The position numbers and the translations under genes are program-made. Positions 35,826-44,480 of a stretch of 64,000 nt of DNA are shown here, in pieces; the stretch's first letter is position 1; each line of letters opens with the position of its first letter. Source of the DNA: Planctomycetota bacterium (GTDB lineage: Bacteria; Planctomycetota; Planctomycetia; Pirellulales; Lacipirellulaceae). The stretch covers positions 1 to 64,000 of the forward strand of contig JAKOXH010000073.1 in assembly GCA_029781135.1 (NCBI GenBank), in the 5' to 3' direction. A model generated the notes under the pieces. That model was given only the letters and a program-made list of their open reading frames with translations, did not search any database and was not told the DNA's origin.

Positions 35826-36298
35826 TTGTCGTCTCGGACACGTCGCCGCTGCATTATTTGATTCTCATTGGCCACGTCGATTTACTGCCGGCCTTGTTCG
35901 GATCCGTCTACGCACCTCCGCTCGTCATCCACGAACTATCTCAGCCGCAAACCCCGCCCGCAATTCTGAATTGGATTGCCGCTCCGCCAGCCTGGCTCGT
36001 CGTGCAAGCTCCCCGCAGCGTCGTGCCTGTGGCCGACCTCGACCCCGGCGAAGCCCAGGCGATTGCGCTGGCTCAGGAACTCTCCGCCGATACGCTCCTC
36101 ATGGACGACCGCGATGGAGTCAAGTTCGCCCGGAAGCTCGGTCTCGAGATCACGGGCACGCTGGGCGTGCTCATCCTTGCTAAGAAGCAAGGTCTGCTCG
36201 CTTCGCTCCGCGACGCCTTGCAGCAGCTGGCGCAAACCAACTTCCGCCGCGCACCGGGACTCTTTGCGGACGCGCTTCGTAAGTACGAACCGGCGTAA
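35822..36298 (+). CDS. DUF3368 PIN-domain toxin
   Basis: 158 aa. It starts with the PIN signature VVSDTSPL (Asp6). Further acidic residues are Glu38 in VIHELS, Asp74/Glu77 in DPGEAQAIALA and LLMDDRDG (Asp95-98). These form the metal site of a PIN ribonuclease. The DUF3368 subtype is regularly paired with UPF0175 antitoxins, as here. The RNA target cannot be read from sequence. Confidence 0.85.
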   Translation: MIVVSDTSPLHYLILIGHVDLLPALFGSVYAPPLVIHELSQPQTPPAILNWIAAPPAWLVVQAPRSVVPVADLDPGEAQAIALAQELSADTLLMDDRDGVKFARKLGLEITGTLGVLILAKKQGLLASLRDALQQLAQTNFRRAPGLFADALRKYEPA

Positions 36299-36363
36299 CG
36301 TGCGCGGTTGACACTCTTTACTGGACATCCCGCCTGACGACCACCACCGTGGCCACGCCGAGG

Positions 36364-37188
36364 TCATGCCTGGAGCCTGCGTGAATTGGCTGCTTGGAAC
36401 GCGGTCCGGATTTTGTGCGCCAGTTCCTGGGCGGACCAAGGAGGAGAAGCGTTGGTTTCGTTCCACTGAGCAAGAATCGCCAGAGCCTCGTCGGGAGACA
36501 CCCCGGCGTCACGGAGTTTGCAGGCGGCACGAAACGTGGCATTGTGTCCCCCCTCGCCGGCCACGGCCACAATCTTGTGGATGTAGCGCACGGCATCGCG
36601 CGCTCTGGCCGATGCAGTCGTGTGAGACATACTTCGTTCTTGGTGAGCGGCTGCTAACCAAGCGGTATCGAACACCGGCAGCCTGGCGCACGCGTCATAC
36701 GCCTGCCACTCATAGCGGCGGCCCGAGGGATGTAGCGAAGGGGGCGCCGTGATGTAGCCTCCCTCGCCGCGAATATCAATTGCTCGCCCTGCGATTCGCT
36801 GACGATTGCGAATTGGCTCGCCGGCAGGGAGCACATAATAGAAGTGCAATCCCCCGCCCCCCGATTCGACAACCAGGGGCGAACTCCCGTGCTCGGCCAG
36901 CCAAAACTCGGCGTCCTGCCGCGTGTCGCAATCCACGACCACCAGCCAGGACAGTCTTCCCGTGACAATGCCAATGCCGGTCGGTCCGCACTTCTCTTGA
37001 ACGAACCAGGCGTCACATTCGTCCTTGGTGGGATAGCGGGATTGATACTCTTTCCACTGCACGGCCGGGAGCTTGTCCACCAGCGGAATCACCGGCCAGC
37101 CGCGCGCGACGAACTCATTGGCCGCATCGAGAAGCGTCGCGGGCGTCGCCGCTGGGAACATGTTCTTCGTTGAAATCTGCGCCAGCAT
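36364..37188 (-). CDS. Prim-pol (bifunctional primase/polymerase) domain protein
   Basis: 274 aa from ATG 37188; other starts at 37239 and 37161 are possible. The prim-pol fold is seen in ARGWPVIPL, GIGIVTG, LVVVDCDT (metal-binding acidic pair), ESGGGGLHFYY and RGEGGYITAPP. This is the N-terminal catalytic half of plasmid and phage replication proteins. The C-terminal ~80 residues form a primase-C-like helical domain (AAGEGGHNATF), and no helicase follows. It could prime replication of the plasmid-like region, which also has a RepA-type initiator. Confidence 0.85.
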   Translation of the reverse strand: MLAQISTKNMFPAATPATLLDAANEFVARGWPVIPLVDKLPAVQWKEYQSRYPTKDECDAWFVQEKCGPTGIGIVTGRLSWLVVVDCDTRQDAEFWLAEHGSSPLVVESGGGGLHFYYVLPAGEPIRNRQRIAGRAIDIRGEGGYITAPPSLHPSGRRYEWQAYDACARLPVFDTAWLAAAHQERSMSHTTASARARDAVRYIHKIVAVAGEGGHNATFRAACKLRDAGVSPDEALAILAQWNETNASPPWSAQELAHKIRTAFQAANSRRLQA

Positions 37189-37273
37189 GGAGGTTGAAGT
37201 AAAAAAGCCCCTGCGATGCACTGCGTATCGAGGGGCCAAACCAATTCAAGGAATTTTGCACGTCCGCAAGCCG

Positions 37274-37621
37274 CTAGAAGGGAATACCCTCGCCCGCTTC
37301 TGCCGTCGCGGCCTTCCTGGCCTTGTAATCGGCCTCCAGCCGCGCTTGAATGAACGTGTCGGCCGCTTCCAGGAGCTTGACTCCTCGCAGGAGGTCGGAG
37401 CCGCTGAGATAATCGGTCGTTTCCCATTCCGACTCTTCATCCCGGCGAAAACTCCGCGTCAGCTTCACCGAATAATTCGGCGGGCCGTTCTCGCTCGGAA
37501 ACTCGAACACCGCCACCTGTACCGGAAAGCCCTTCTTCGTCCAGATCGGCCGCTGTTTGCCGCTGCCGTTGGCGGAAGTTTGGCTTGTTCCGTTCACTCG
37601 ATTCGTCATTGCCGTCGCCAT
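37274..37621 (-). CDS. Hypothetical protein upstream of prim-pol gene
   Basis: 115 aa from ATG 37621, with AAAGGAG upstream. A Ser/Asn-rich start is followed by a beta-rich domain (IWTKKGFPVQVAVFEF, then NYSVKLTRSFRR) and a C-terminal helix ending EAGEGIPF. The small beta domain followed by an acidic or flexible end recalls single-strand DNA binding proteins, but no family match was recognised. It is encoded 85 bases before the prim-pol gene on the same strand and probably belongs to the replication set. Confidence 0.6.
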   Translation of the reverse strand: MATAMTNRVNGTSQTSANGSGKQRPIWTKKGFPVQVAVFEFPSENGPPNYSVKLTRSFRRDEESEWETTDYLSGSDLLRGVKLLEAADTFIQARLEADYKARKAATAEAGEGIPF

Positions 37622-38288
37622 GGTCTGGCTCCTTTCACATCTCAAACCGCACGCAAAACCTGTTACCAAAACCCGTTGCCGTGCGTGCATCGCATTGGGC
37701 TGGCCACCGCCTCAACCAGCCGGTCGCAAGTCCAATCTCGGAGCCGCCACCCATCGTAGCACTTCCCGGGAGCTAAGCAACTCATCCGCCGATGGCCGAA
37801 TGATGGAGCATATTCCTTAACGGGCCTGGGGAAGCGCCACGCGACGGGAATCAATGACAGCGTGAATGTCGCCTGCAGGGTGAAACAGAAACAACCGGTA
37901 GTGTGCTGCTTACAGGCCAGTGGGAAGAGCGCTAAATCAAGAGCTGCTTCATTCGGAAACATACCCGAGCGAGAATTGCTGCCGGGAGGCTCAGGCCCTC
38001 CGTCGCAGGTTCCGGAACACCTTGCTCGTTCGCGCGCGAGTTGTCGCTGCTCGACGGGGACTCGGGTCGTCCCAACGGTTGACTCCACCGTCAGCAACTT
38101 TGCCTCCGCTTGATGGAATTTCCCAGTTTCAAAGAACCAGGAATCCAGCTTACAACGGCAGTTGCGGTGGGGCACGTATCAACGCCGATCTCCCATCCGT
38201 CCTGCCTTGTGAAACGAATGGCAGTCGTGAGTCGAACGAATCGATGGGAACAGCCTTTTCAGCCGGTTTTTGTCCTCGATGACGTTGC
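37622..38288. other. 0.67 kb without a supported gene
   Basis: No frame with a start and recognisable composition. One minus-strand reading near 38175-37960 has partly protein-like sequence without support. The right end (38185-38285) is similar to 39328-39415, with shared blocks around GTGAAAC and a TGGCA-TCGTGA segment, forming a diverged direct repeat that brackets the receiver gene and the IS21 relic. Confidence 0.4.
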
Positions 38289-38714
38289 TCACAATCGCCA
38301 TGCAAGGCACGCCTCCGGGTCGTCGCGAAATGCGATCGCCTTGGTAAGCTCCTCCACGCTGGCTGGCAGGGTAAGCACTAGGTCGAACCCCGCTTCCCGC
38401 GCCGGCTGTTCAATGGCGTGGCGCGAGTAACCCGTCAGCGCAACGAGGACCGGCTTCTCGTGAAGCGAGTCACGAATCTTGCTGGCCAGCTGGAAGCCAT
38501 CGAGTCCCGACAACGCGATCCCCGTCATCACCACATCCGGTGACATTTCCAGCACCAACTGCCACCCTTCATGGCCGTCATGGGCAATCTCGGCGGTGTG
38601 GCCCAACATCTCCAACCAGCGAGCGGTTGCTTGCGCCGTAGTTGGGTACCCCGATATCACGGCCACCCTGCGGCTTGGCGTCGATGATATCGACAGTGAT
38701 GCGCTCAGATTCAT
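38289..38714 (-). CDS. Degenerate receiver-domain protein
   Basis: 141 aa from ATG 38714, preceded by GAGGTG. It follows the CheY-like fold closely (RRVAVISGYPTTAQATA, GHTAEIAHDGHEGW, PDVVMTGIALSGLDGF, LVALTGYS and LVLTLPA). The phosphorylation site is lost: the acidic pair is Ser21-Gly22, the acceptor position is Gly65 and the conserved Lys is Leu116. It therefore cannot be a normal phospho-switch and may act by constitutive protein binding. It stands alone with no kinase or output domain nearby. Confidence 0.75.
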   Translation of the reverse strand: MNLSASLSISSTPSRRVAVISGYPTTAQATARWLEMLGHTAEIAHDGHEGWQLVLEMSPDVVMTGIALSGLDGFQLASKIRDSLHEKPVLVALTGYSRHAIEQPAREAGFDLVLTLPASVEELTKAIAFRDDPEACLAWRL

Positions 38715-38951
38715 AGCGTCACCTCGTCTGGTACTGTCGGCAAGGAGGTAGATTGACAATACCGTTTTCCAGCCAGCAGTATACAGGAATGCTCCAGCGG
38801 TTGAGATGGACGCTGGCGTTGATGCTGGTTTTTCCGCCACGAGCATGAGCGAAGCACCCGCGACGTGTGGCAACTGGTCGAAGCAGTTCGCCAGGAACGC
38901 GGCCACCGTAGCCGCCGCACTCGTGTCGACCAGCTGACATACGACCGAGCG

Positions 38952-39251
38952 TCAGCCTGCGGCGCAGATCCGTACGGTCCGCGCGTCCCAACGGACCCAC
39001 ACGCGGCGGCCCAAGTATTCGGGTGGGGCCGAATCATAAGTCTTGGCCACCGCGACGTGGCCATCGCGATTGACCGAGCGCTTGGCTTCTTGATACGCAG
39101 CGAATTGCTCGGTCGGCAGCGGCCGCAAGGCCGACGCTTCGACTTGGCGAAACACGCGACCTATGTTCCGATGCGTGGTGCCATTTATCCGCGTGTCGGC
39201 GACGTTCGTTTCCCAATGGGAAAGATAGCGGTTCTCGGGCTGCCGCTGCAA
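38952..39251 (-). pseudogene. IS21-family IstA C-terminal fragment
   Basis: The minus-strand frame encodes, between about 39125 and 38960, a block typical of the C-terminal beta-barrel of IstA/Mu-type transposases: LPTEQFAAYQEAKRSVNRDG, then HVAVAKTYDSAPPEY and GRRVWVRWDARTVRI. The catalytic DDE domain, the HTH and the istB gene are missing. It is a relic of an old insertion between the receiver gene and repA. Confidence 0.7.
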
Positions 39252-39397
39252 TTTCCCTGCCTACCGCGTGAAGCGCCACTCGGAGATCACACCTGTTTGG
39301 GTACTGGCATAGGTATGTAATTTCAAACCATCCCGCGTTGTGAAACTGATGGCAATCGTGATTCGAACGCGCCGATGCGAACGGCCGCTCTAGCCGG

Positions 39398-40825
39398 TCA
39401 ATGTCGCCTCGTCCCATTCGATAATATTCGATCGGCTTCGCGCTCCAAGATCATCCGGCGATAGATTTGGAAGGTGGGACCTCCTCGTTCCTTCGAACGA
39501 TAGTAACCTTCCGCGAGTGTGGGTTCGGCACGTTCGCACGCCGTCCGTTCAAGTGTTTCAATCTCTTCTGTGCTGAGTGACGACAAGTAAGCATCGATCT
39601 CTTGTTCGACAGGAGTTTTCATCGCCGCACTGTCGAGCTTGGATGCCGATGGAGGTGCCGCCGCGGCTTTCTTCGAAAGCAATTTCGCGGATGGAACGTA
39701 GCCTTTGCGAATGGAGTCGACGAGGTATCCGGCTGGGTTTCGCATCGATCTTGGCTCCTTCGATTGCCGCAAACGATCGAGCACCTCCAGTTGCATTACG
39801 ATTAACTCTTCTGAATAGTCGCGCACAAGGTCCGCTGCCACCGATGGCGTAACCCCACGGGCAATGAGTCGTTTTGCGAGTGAAGTGGGTTCCTCGCTCG
39901 GCTGCTCGATTTGCACAACTGCTTTTTTAATAAGAACAATCTTCCACTGACCGCGGCAGATTCTTACATACCGCTGTTCGGTTGAAAGTGTTTCCAAGAA
40001 GCCGACTTCTTCGAGTTCACTAATTGCCGCCGACAATCGTCTTTTGAGTTGTCCCACATCGTAGTTCCGGCTGAGTCCGATGTGCTCGCAGGCGAATTCC
40101 ATCAAATCAAATTCCCAGCGCTGCTTGTGGTAAAACCGCTTGTCGAGGAATCGGTACATTCGCTTGGCCGCTGCGAATTCCAACTGCCGGTAAACTCCCA
40201 AGTCAATCGCTTTCAAGTAGCCAGACTTGAAGCTGCGAAACACGACTTCATTCCAAGTAAACGAGGAGCGTGGTGGCTCTGAGTTACTGCTCCGCAGGCG
40301 CTTCACACGTCGTTCCTGATCGTAGAGTGTCACGTTTTCGAGAATGTGGAAGTTCTCGTCCACCCAGCTCCGCTCGTCTTTGTCCCACCACGCTTTGTCG
40401 TAGTAGAGCGTCACGCCGAGCCAACGCTTGAGCGATATTTCCAATCGCTCGTAGCTGCGCCCTTCCTGCCGCCAGCCCAGCACCTGAATCAGCTTGTAGC
40501 GGCTGAAATCTACCTTGCGCTCGGTGAAGCGGTGTTGTTTCGTAAGTTGAATCAGCCCCAAAATCACTTCGTCATCGAGCGACGTGGGCAAGCCGTATTT
40601 GTCGGAAGCTGAAATCGTGAGCCGACGCTTGATCATTTCCGATTTGCCGGAATCGAAAATCTGATCTTCAAAGACCAGCGTCTTTTGATTGTCGGGAACG
40701 CGATTGGCAATTGCGGCGAGCGGAAACTCCGCCAAGTTTAGTTCGTCCCGACCATCGTCAAAGTTAAACGGTGGTGCTGGAGAGTGCTTCGTTGTGTTGA
40801 ATTGTGCGGCTCGTTCTTCGCTCAT
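39398..40825 (-). CDS. RepA-type plasmid replication initiator
   Basis: 475 aa. The layout matches the Replication initiator protein A family: LNLAEFPLAAIANRVP near residue 30, DKYGLPTSLDDEVILGLIQL, a winged-helix region with RSYERLEISLKRWLGVTLYY, the second winged helix KRMYRFLDKRFYHKQRWEFD and a helical C-terminal extension. It is encoded divergently from parA across an intergenic region with iteron-like repeats. It would bind those repeats and start replication. An AAGGGA sequence lies just before ATG 40825. Confidence 0.88.
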   Translation of the reverse strand: MSEERAAQFNTTKHSPAPPFNFDDGRDELNLAEFPLAAIANRVPDNQKTLVFEDQIFDSGKSEMIKRRLTISASDKYGLPTSLDDEVILGLIQLTKQHRFTERKVDFSRYKLIQVLGWRQEGRSYERLEISLKRWLGVTLYYDKAWWDKDERSWVDENFHILENVTLYDQERRVKRLRSSNSEPPRSSFTWNEVVFRSFKSGYLKAIDLGVYRQLEFAAAKRMYRFLDKRFYHKQRWEFDLMEFACEHIGLSRNYDVGQLKRRLSAAISELEEVGFLETLSTEQRYVRICRGQWKIVLIKKAVVQIEQPSEEPTSLAKRLIARGVTPSVAADLVRDYSEELIVMQLEVLDRLRQSKEPRSMRNPAGYLVDSIRKGYVPSAKLLSKKAAAAPPSASKLDSAAMKTPVEQEIDAYLSSLSTEEIETLERTACERAEPTLAEGYYRSKERGGPTFQIYRRMILEREADRILSNGTRRH

Positions 40826-40942
40826 TCCCTTACTAAGAAAGAATGCACCAACATGCTCTCTGTTGTTGCAAGTTCTTTAAAGTTATTACACAAGAGTTAT
40901 CTGCCGAAAAGCCTGTTTCTATCGCGGGTTTAGCCGATCAAT

Positions 40943-41208
40943 TTCTGTCTCACTTCACCCTATCCCTTCTTACTTCGCTGTCTCGTTTCCCGGTGGAACC
41001 TGCTTGGTTTCACGCTAACTCACTGCCCCAATTCCCCTGAAGTTGCGCGCCATTCCTGTCTCGTTTCACCTGTCCTGTCTGCTCCGATTCACTGTATCAA
41101 TTCATCGGCCTAATTCTTCCTCCCCATCGTGGCCAAAGGACCGGCGCCACAGAGTATCTCACTCGTGCAACAACCTAAAGAAGGCATTTGCTGTTTCATT
41201 TCACTCTG
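40943..41208. other. Iteron-like repeats, candidate plasmid origin
   Basis: Copies of a 15-base motif with consensus CTGTCTCGTTTCACC occur at 40945 (CTGTCTCACTTCACC), 40978 (CTGTCTCGTTTCCCG), 41056 (CTGTCTCGTTTCACC) and 41191 (CTGTTTCATTTCACT), with weaker ones near 41000 and 41076. They point the same way, next to repA and upstream of parA. This is the usual place for initiator-binding iterons. Spacing is irregular and no clear DnaA box was seen. Confidence 0.5.
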
Positions 41209-41280
41209 TCGCCAGACCATTTTCCTGCTCTCATTCCCTTTAAGGGCTTCCCGTACGGTTTCGACCGTCGGTTACGCAGC

Positions 41281-41470
41281 AAGCTTGTCAGCATGTCAGC
41301 AAACAAGCTTGCTTTCCAGCATTGAAGCTTGCTTACTGCACTCCATTCTTGAACGCTGTCAGCGTTCTTGACTGGAAATCAATCATTGTTGGCAGCAATC
41401 AACCATTGCTGCTGGTAAACAACCAGCGTTGCAAAAATACCTGCTTGTCAGCCTGTTTGCTTTCGCGCTA
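41281..41470. other. Repeat cluster before parA, candidate partition site
   Basis: AAGCTTG occurs at 41281, 41305 and 41325, GTCAGC occurs several times, and a near-perfect palindrome GAACGCTG-T-CAGCGTTC lies at 41351-41367. Further inverted blocks with GCAGCAAT and CATTGCTGC follow. Dense repeats directly upstream of a parAB operon often serve as the centromere and operator. The assignment is by position and repeat structure. Confidence 0.45.
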
Positions 41471-41481
41471 CGCTTCGACGC

Positions 41482-42174
41482 ATGATGATCGTGTGCGCGA
41501 ACAGCAAAGGGGGCGTCGGCAAGAGTACGCTCGCCACACACCTCGCGGTGTGGCTGCATGACCGGGGTTTCCAAGTAGCTCTCCTCGACACCGATAAACA
41601 GCGTTCTAGTTCGGTCTGGATCGAGCAAGCAGAACCCAAAATCGAGGTTCGAGTCGCCGATACGCCCGAAAACTGCCTGTCAGCCGCGCGAGACTTGATT
41701 GCAGCGCACGATTTTGTCGTGGGGGATGCGCCGGGCGGGCTCGAAGATTTGAGTCGCACCTTGCTCATCCTTGCAGACTTGGCAATTTTCCCGATTTCCC
41801 CCTCGATTCTCGATGTTCGGTCCGTGGTTGGAGCCACTGCCGTGCTCCGCTACGCGCAAGGCATCAACGGGGGACGGCCGGAAGGACGACTCGTGCTGAA
41901 CAAAATGAAGACCCGTGACACTATCAGTCAGGAGGTCCGCGACGGCGCGCCCGAGCTGGGATTGCAGGTTGCACGGCACGTCATTCGTGACCTTCAGGCC
42001 TACCGGGACGTAGCGCAGCAAGGGACTGTCGTCTCCCGTTTTGGACGGAAAGGTCTTTCCGCGGCGGCCGATATGGAAGCACTTTTTATGGAACTACTGG
42101 GTGAGGTTGTGAACCGTAAGACAAAAGAAGGGAGGCAAAAGGTAGCCAATGGCAGAGCGAAAATCGATCGGTGA
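41482..42174 (+). CDS. parA: ParA-family partition ATPase
   Basis: 230 aa with a deviant Walker A motif NSKGGVGKST (residues 7-16). It also has the Walker A' LLDTDKQRSS and Walker B-like FVVGDAPGG segments. It lacks an N-terminal HTH, as in small type Ib ParA proteins, and carries a Lys-rich C-terminus. It would drive plasmid segregation together with the overlapping downstream gene and the repeats upstream. Its end overlaps the next gene by 26 bases. Confidence 0.9.
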   Translation: MMIVCANSKGGVGKSTLATHLAVWLHDRGFQVALLDTDKQRSSSVWIEQAEPKIEVRVADTPENCLSAARDLIAAHDFVVGDAPGGLEDLSRTLLILADLAIFPISPSILDVRSVVGATAVLRYAQGINGGRPEGRLVLNKMKTRDTISQEVRDGAPELGLQVARHVIRDLQAYRDVAQQGTVVSRFGRKGLSAAADMEALFMELLGEVVNRKTKEGRQKVANGRAKIDR

Positions 42175-42541
42175 AGCGATGAAAATGACGCCCGAAAAAC
42201 TGGCTTTCATTCAAGGGGAGGGGAATTCGCACAAGCCGACCAGTGTCAAGGAACGGCCATCCACCGAAGTCGAACAGGTCGTGGAGATCGATCCCGTCAC
42301 CCAGCGAGTTAATCGGCCCAAAGTCGCCAAGCGGCGTGACCGCATGAGCGAACTCGATGCGGCCGATGTCCTCGACCAGTTAATGGTCCCCATGACCATG
42401 CGGTTGCAGCACCGGACGGCTCAGGCCTTGAAGCGAGCCTCACTCGAACTGCGCCTGCGGCGGGCGGAAGTGGCCAGTTTACAAGAAATCGCCGACGAAG
42501 CGCTCTCCCAATGGCTGACCAAGCATGGTTTTCTGGAATAG
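42149..42541 (+). CDS. ParB-like small partition partner
   Basis: 130 aa from ATG 42149, with GGGAGG upstream inside parA. The N-terminal half is disordered and basic, as expected for the segment that stimulates ParA. The C-terminal half (PMTMRLQHRTAQALKRASLE to EIADEALSQWLTKHGFLE) looks like a ribbon-helix-helix DNA-binding domain of type Ib partition systems. It would bind the repeat cluster before parA. A diverged copy of its last ~50 codons lies at 43258-43413. Confidence 0.75.
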   Translation: MAERKSIGEAMKMTPEKLAFIQGEGNSHKPTSVKERPSTEVEQVVEIDPVTQRVNRPKVAKRRDRMSELDAADVLDQLMVPMTMRLQHRTAQALKRASLELRLRRAEVASLQEIADEALSQWLTKHGFLE

Positions 42542-42589
42542 GGGATCGCCTCGACTGTTGTTCTTTGCTGGGAAACTGCTCACGTTTTC

Positions 42590-42811
42590 CAGACGACGAG
42601 TGCATAATAGGAACTTCGCTGATGATCGGCGGCCGAGACCCCAACGAATCGGACCTACAAAGACAGCGGACGGTGTGCCTTCTCTGGCCCATCCTCGTCG
42701 GGGCCAGCACGGGGTGAGCCCCGACGATGACAGGCCGACGAAGGCAGCAACAAGCATGCGAAGTTATAACTTCGGAAACTAACAGGCCTCGTGATGCAGC
42801 GGCGACACGAC
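42590..42811 (+). repeat. 220-base leader repeat with long hairpin, copy 1
   Basis: This stretch matches 45810-46038 in the same direction, including the ATG and first codons (MQRRHD) of the following nuclease-like gene. At its centre is a long interrupted hairpin at 42676-42746: TGCCTTC pairs with GAAGGCA, GGCC with GGCC and CGTCGGGGC with GCCCCGACG. It lies between parB-like and nuclease genes, so a structured 5' leader or a cis-acting DNA site is likely. Confidence 0.6.
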
Positions 42812-43258
42812 AAAAGTTTTCTGTTTTCGCCGACGGATCTCGTCACGTTCTTGGGCTGCGCGCACGCGACCGTGTTGGATCTTAGTTCTTTCGATGAGCC
42901 GCTCAAAAAAGATGAAAGCTCTGAAAGTGACCGGCTGTTGCAGCAAAAAGGTGCCGAGCATGAAGCCACGTACCTCGCGGGCCTTAAGGCCCATGGCAAG
43001 TCGGTCGCGGCGATTGGAAGTGATCTCTCGCTGGCCGAGCGTGCCCGGGCGACCCGCGAGCCGCTCGAACGTGGGGTCGACGTGATTTATCAGGCTGCAC
43101 TGTTGGGAGACAACTGGGATGGCTACGCGGATTTTTTGGTGAAAACCGCCACGCCTTCAGCACTTGGTGACTACAGCTACGAACGCACCGATACGAAACT
43201 CGCTCGTCACGCTCAGGTCAAACACCTCATGCAACTTGGTGTCTACGGCAGCGTTTAG
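42791..43258 (+). pseudogene. TM0106/RecB-like nuclease, N-terminal fragment
   Basis: 155 codons. The sequence SPTDLVTFLGCAHATVLDL, then QQKGAEHEATYLAGLKAHGK and SYERTDTKLARHAQVKHLMQL matches the N-terminus of TM0106-type PD-(D/E)XK nucleases, which are normally several hundred residues longer. The DTKLAR block belongs to the nuclease site (D/ExK). The frame ends abruptly at 43258, where sequence homologous to the 3' end of the parB-like gene begins. The nuclease was therefore cut short by recombination. Confidence 0.7.
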
Positions 43259-43413
43259 TGCCCAAGACGATTCGGCTTCAACGCCGCACGGCTCAAGCGC
43301 TAAAGCGCGCTTCGCTAGAACTCAAGTTTCAAGAGGCCACTGTTTTTGCGGAACAGGACATCGTGGAAGAGGCTCTATCGCAGTGGCATACCAGAGAAGG
43401 CTTTTTGCAATAG
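43258..43413 (+). pseudogene. Duplicate 3' end of the parB-like gene
   Basis: A 51-codon stretch starting GTG 43258 reads KTIRLQRRTAQALKRASLEL and ends in VEEALSQWHTREGFLQ. It closely follows the C-terminal DNA-binding region of the ParB-like protein at 42149-42541 (MRLQHRTAQALKRASLEL, DEALSQWLTKHGFLE). No ribosome site or N-terminal region is present. It is a fragment of a second, diverged par locus fused behind the truncated nuclease. Confidence 0.75.
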
Positions 43414-43469
43414 TAGCCCTCGGTCGTGCGGCTTTACGACCGCGCGTTATTGTCTCAACGATGGGTCTA

Positions 43470-44033
43470 AAACCCTCGCCTTCAGGCGAATCCTTTAGGT
43501 TTTTGATTTTGTTACATTGGAGGGATGGAAAACTATCGAACGGGCTCGCACAGTCGGTTTGACATCAAGTACCACTTTGTGTGGGTGACGAAGTATCGGA
43601 AGTCGATGCTGACGGGCGAGGTAGGGACGCGGGTACGGGACTTGGTGCGGGAGATCTGCCGGACGTACGAGATCGAGATCCTGCAAGGGGCGGTATCGAA
43701 GGATCATGTGCATGTGCTGCTGTCGTGCCCGCCGAACCTGTCGCCGAGCAAGATCATGCAGTACATCAAGGGCAAGACCTCTCGCAAGCTGATGATGGAG
43801 TTCAAGCATATCCAGAAACAGTATTGGGGCCGCCACTTGTGGGCCCGAGGCTACTTCGTCGCCACCAGCGGCAACGTGACCGACGAGGCGATCGCGGAGT
43901 ACATCCGCGGCCAAGAAGGCACGGAACCCAGCGGCGGCGACGACAATTTTAAGGTGACTCCTTCGTGAGCGAAGGACTTCAGTCCGTAGCTCACGAAATC
44001 CCCCGAACCTACCGGCTTCCAGCCGGTAGTAGT
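43470..44033 (+). mobile_element. IS200/IS605-type element with tnpA only
   Basis: A tnpA gene is flanked by short hairpins: TCGCC-TTCA-GGCGA near 43480-43493 on the left, and CTACCGGC-TTCCA-GCCGGTAG near 44010-44031 on the right, as expected for the single-strand end structures. A further inverted pair (CGTGAGC and GCTCACG) lies just after the gene. There is no tnpB. Ends are approximate because these elements lack inverted repeats and target duplications. Confidence 0.7.
43525..43968 (+). CDS. tnpA: IS200/IS605 TnpA (Y1 HUH transposase)
   Basis: 147 aa, normal length. It begins NYRTGSHSRFDIKYHFVWVTKYRK. The HUH motif is HVH at residues 61-63 (SKDHVHVLLS), and the catalytic Tyr is likely Tyr126 in AEYIRGQ after WARGYFVATSGN. 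The enzyme cuts and joins single-stranded DNA at the hairpin ends. The reading frame is intact, so the element may be mobile. Confidence 0.92.
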   Translation: MENYRTGSHSRFDIKYHFVWVTKYRKSMLTGEVGTRVRDLVREICRTYEIEILQGAVSKDHVHVLLSCPPNLSPSKIMQYIKGKTSRKLMMEFKHIQKQYWGRHLWARGYFVATSGNVTDEAIAEYIRGQEGTEPSGGDDNFKVTPS

Positions 44034-44480
44034 TCAGTTCGATGGAGCAACGATGGCAGCATCCAGCACGTCGATGCCTGAGAAGCGTTTGAAGTCGGTG
44101 GCATTAAAGGTGAGTAAGCGTGTGATCCCATGTCGCTGCATAGCGGCAATCAGCCGGGCGTCATGGGCACTCTTTCCGAGTACGTGATTCAAGGTCACGT
44201 GTTGCTGCCAACGGTCAAAGATGCCGCGTTCATCACGAAACAATCGAAAACGCTCGATGAGTTTTTCCACGTCCCGTTCCGCTTCAGCTGCTGACATGCC
44301 CAGGCCGTTGACATCGAGCGGCCGCGTGGCCACGACCCAAAATTCATAGATGACTTGGGGAACCAGACAGAGTGTGTCGTTGGTATACCGTAAGTGAGCC
44401 AGAGCCGCGAGTGCCACCGCGTGCTTGGAGTGGCTCGGTTGAACCAACCGCAACAGGACATTGGTGTCAACGAGAATCAT
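44034..44480 (-). CDS. VapC-type PIN toxin
   Basis: 148 aa. The PIN acidic residues are in place: Asp5 in ILVDTNVLL, Glu46 in VIYEFWV, Asp107 in SAHDARLIA and Asp129 in FNATDFKRF. This predicts a metal-dependent ribonuclease. The start overlaps the stop of the antitoxin gene by four bases. The end lies directly at the right end of the IS200/IS605 element. Confidence 0.88.
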   Translation of the reverse strand: MILVDTNVLLRLVQPSHSKHAVALAALAHLRYTNDTLCLVPQVIYEFWVVATRPLDVNGLGMSAAEAERDVEKLIERFRLFRDERGIFDRWQQHVTLNHVLGKSAHDARLIAAMQRHGITRLLTFNATDFKRFSGIDVLDAAIVAPSN

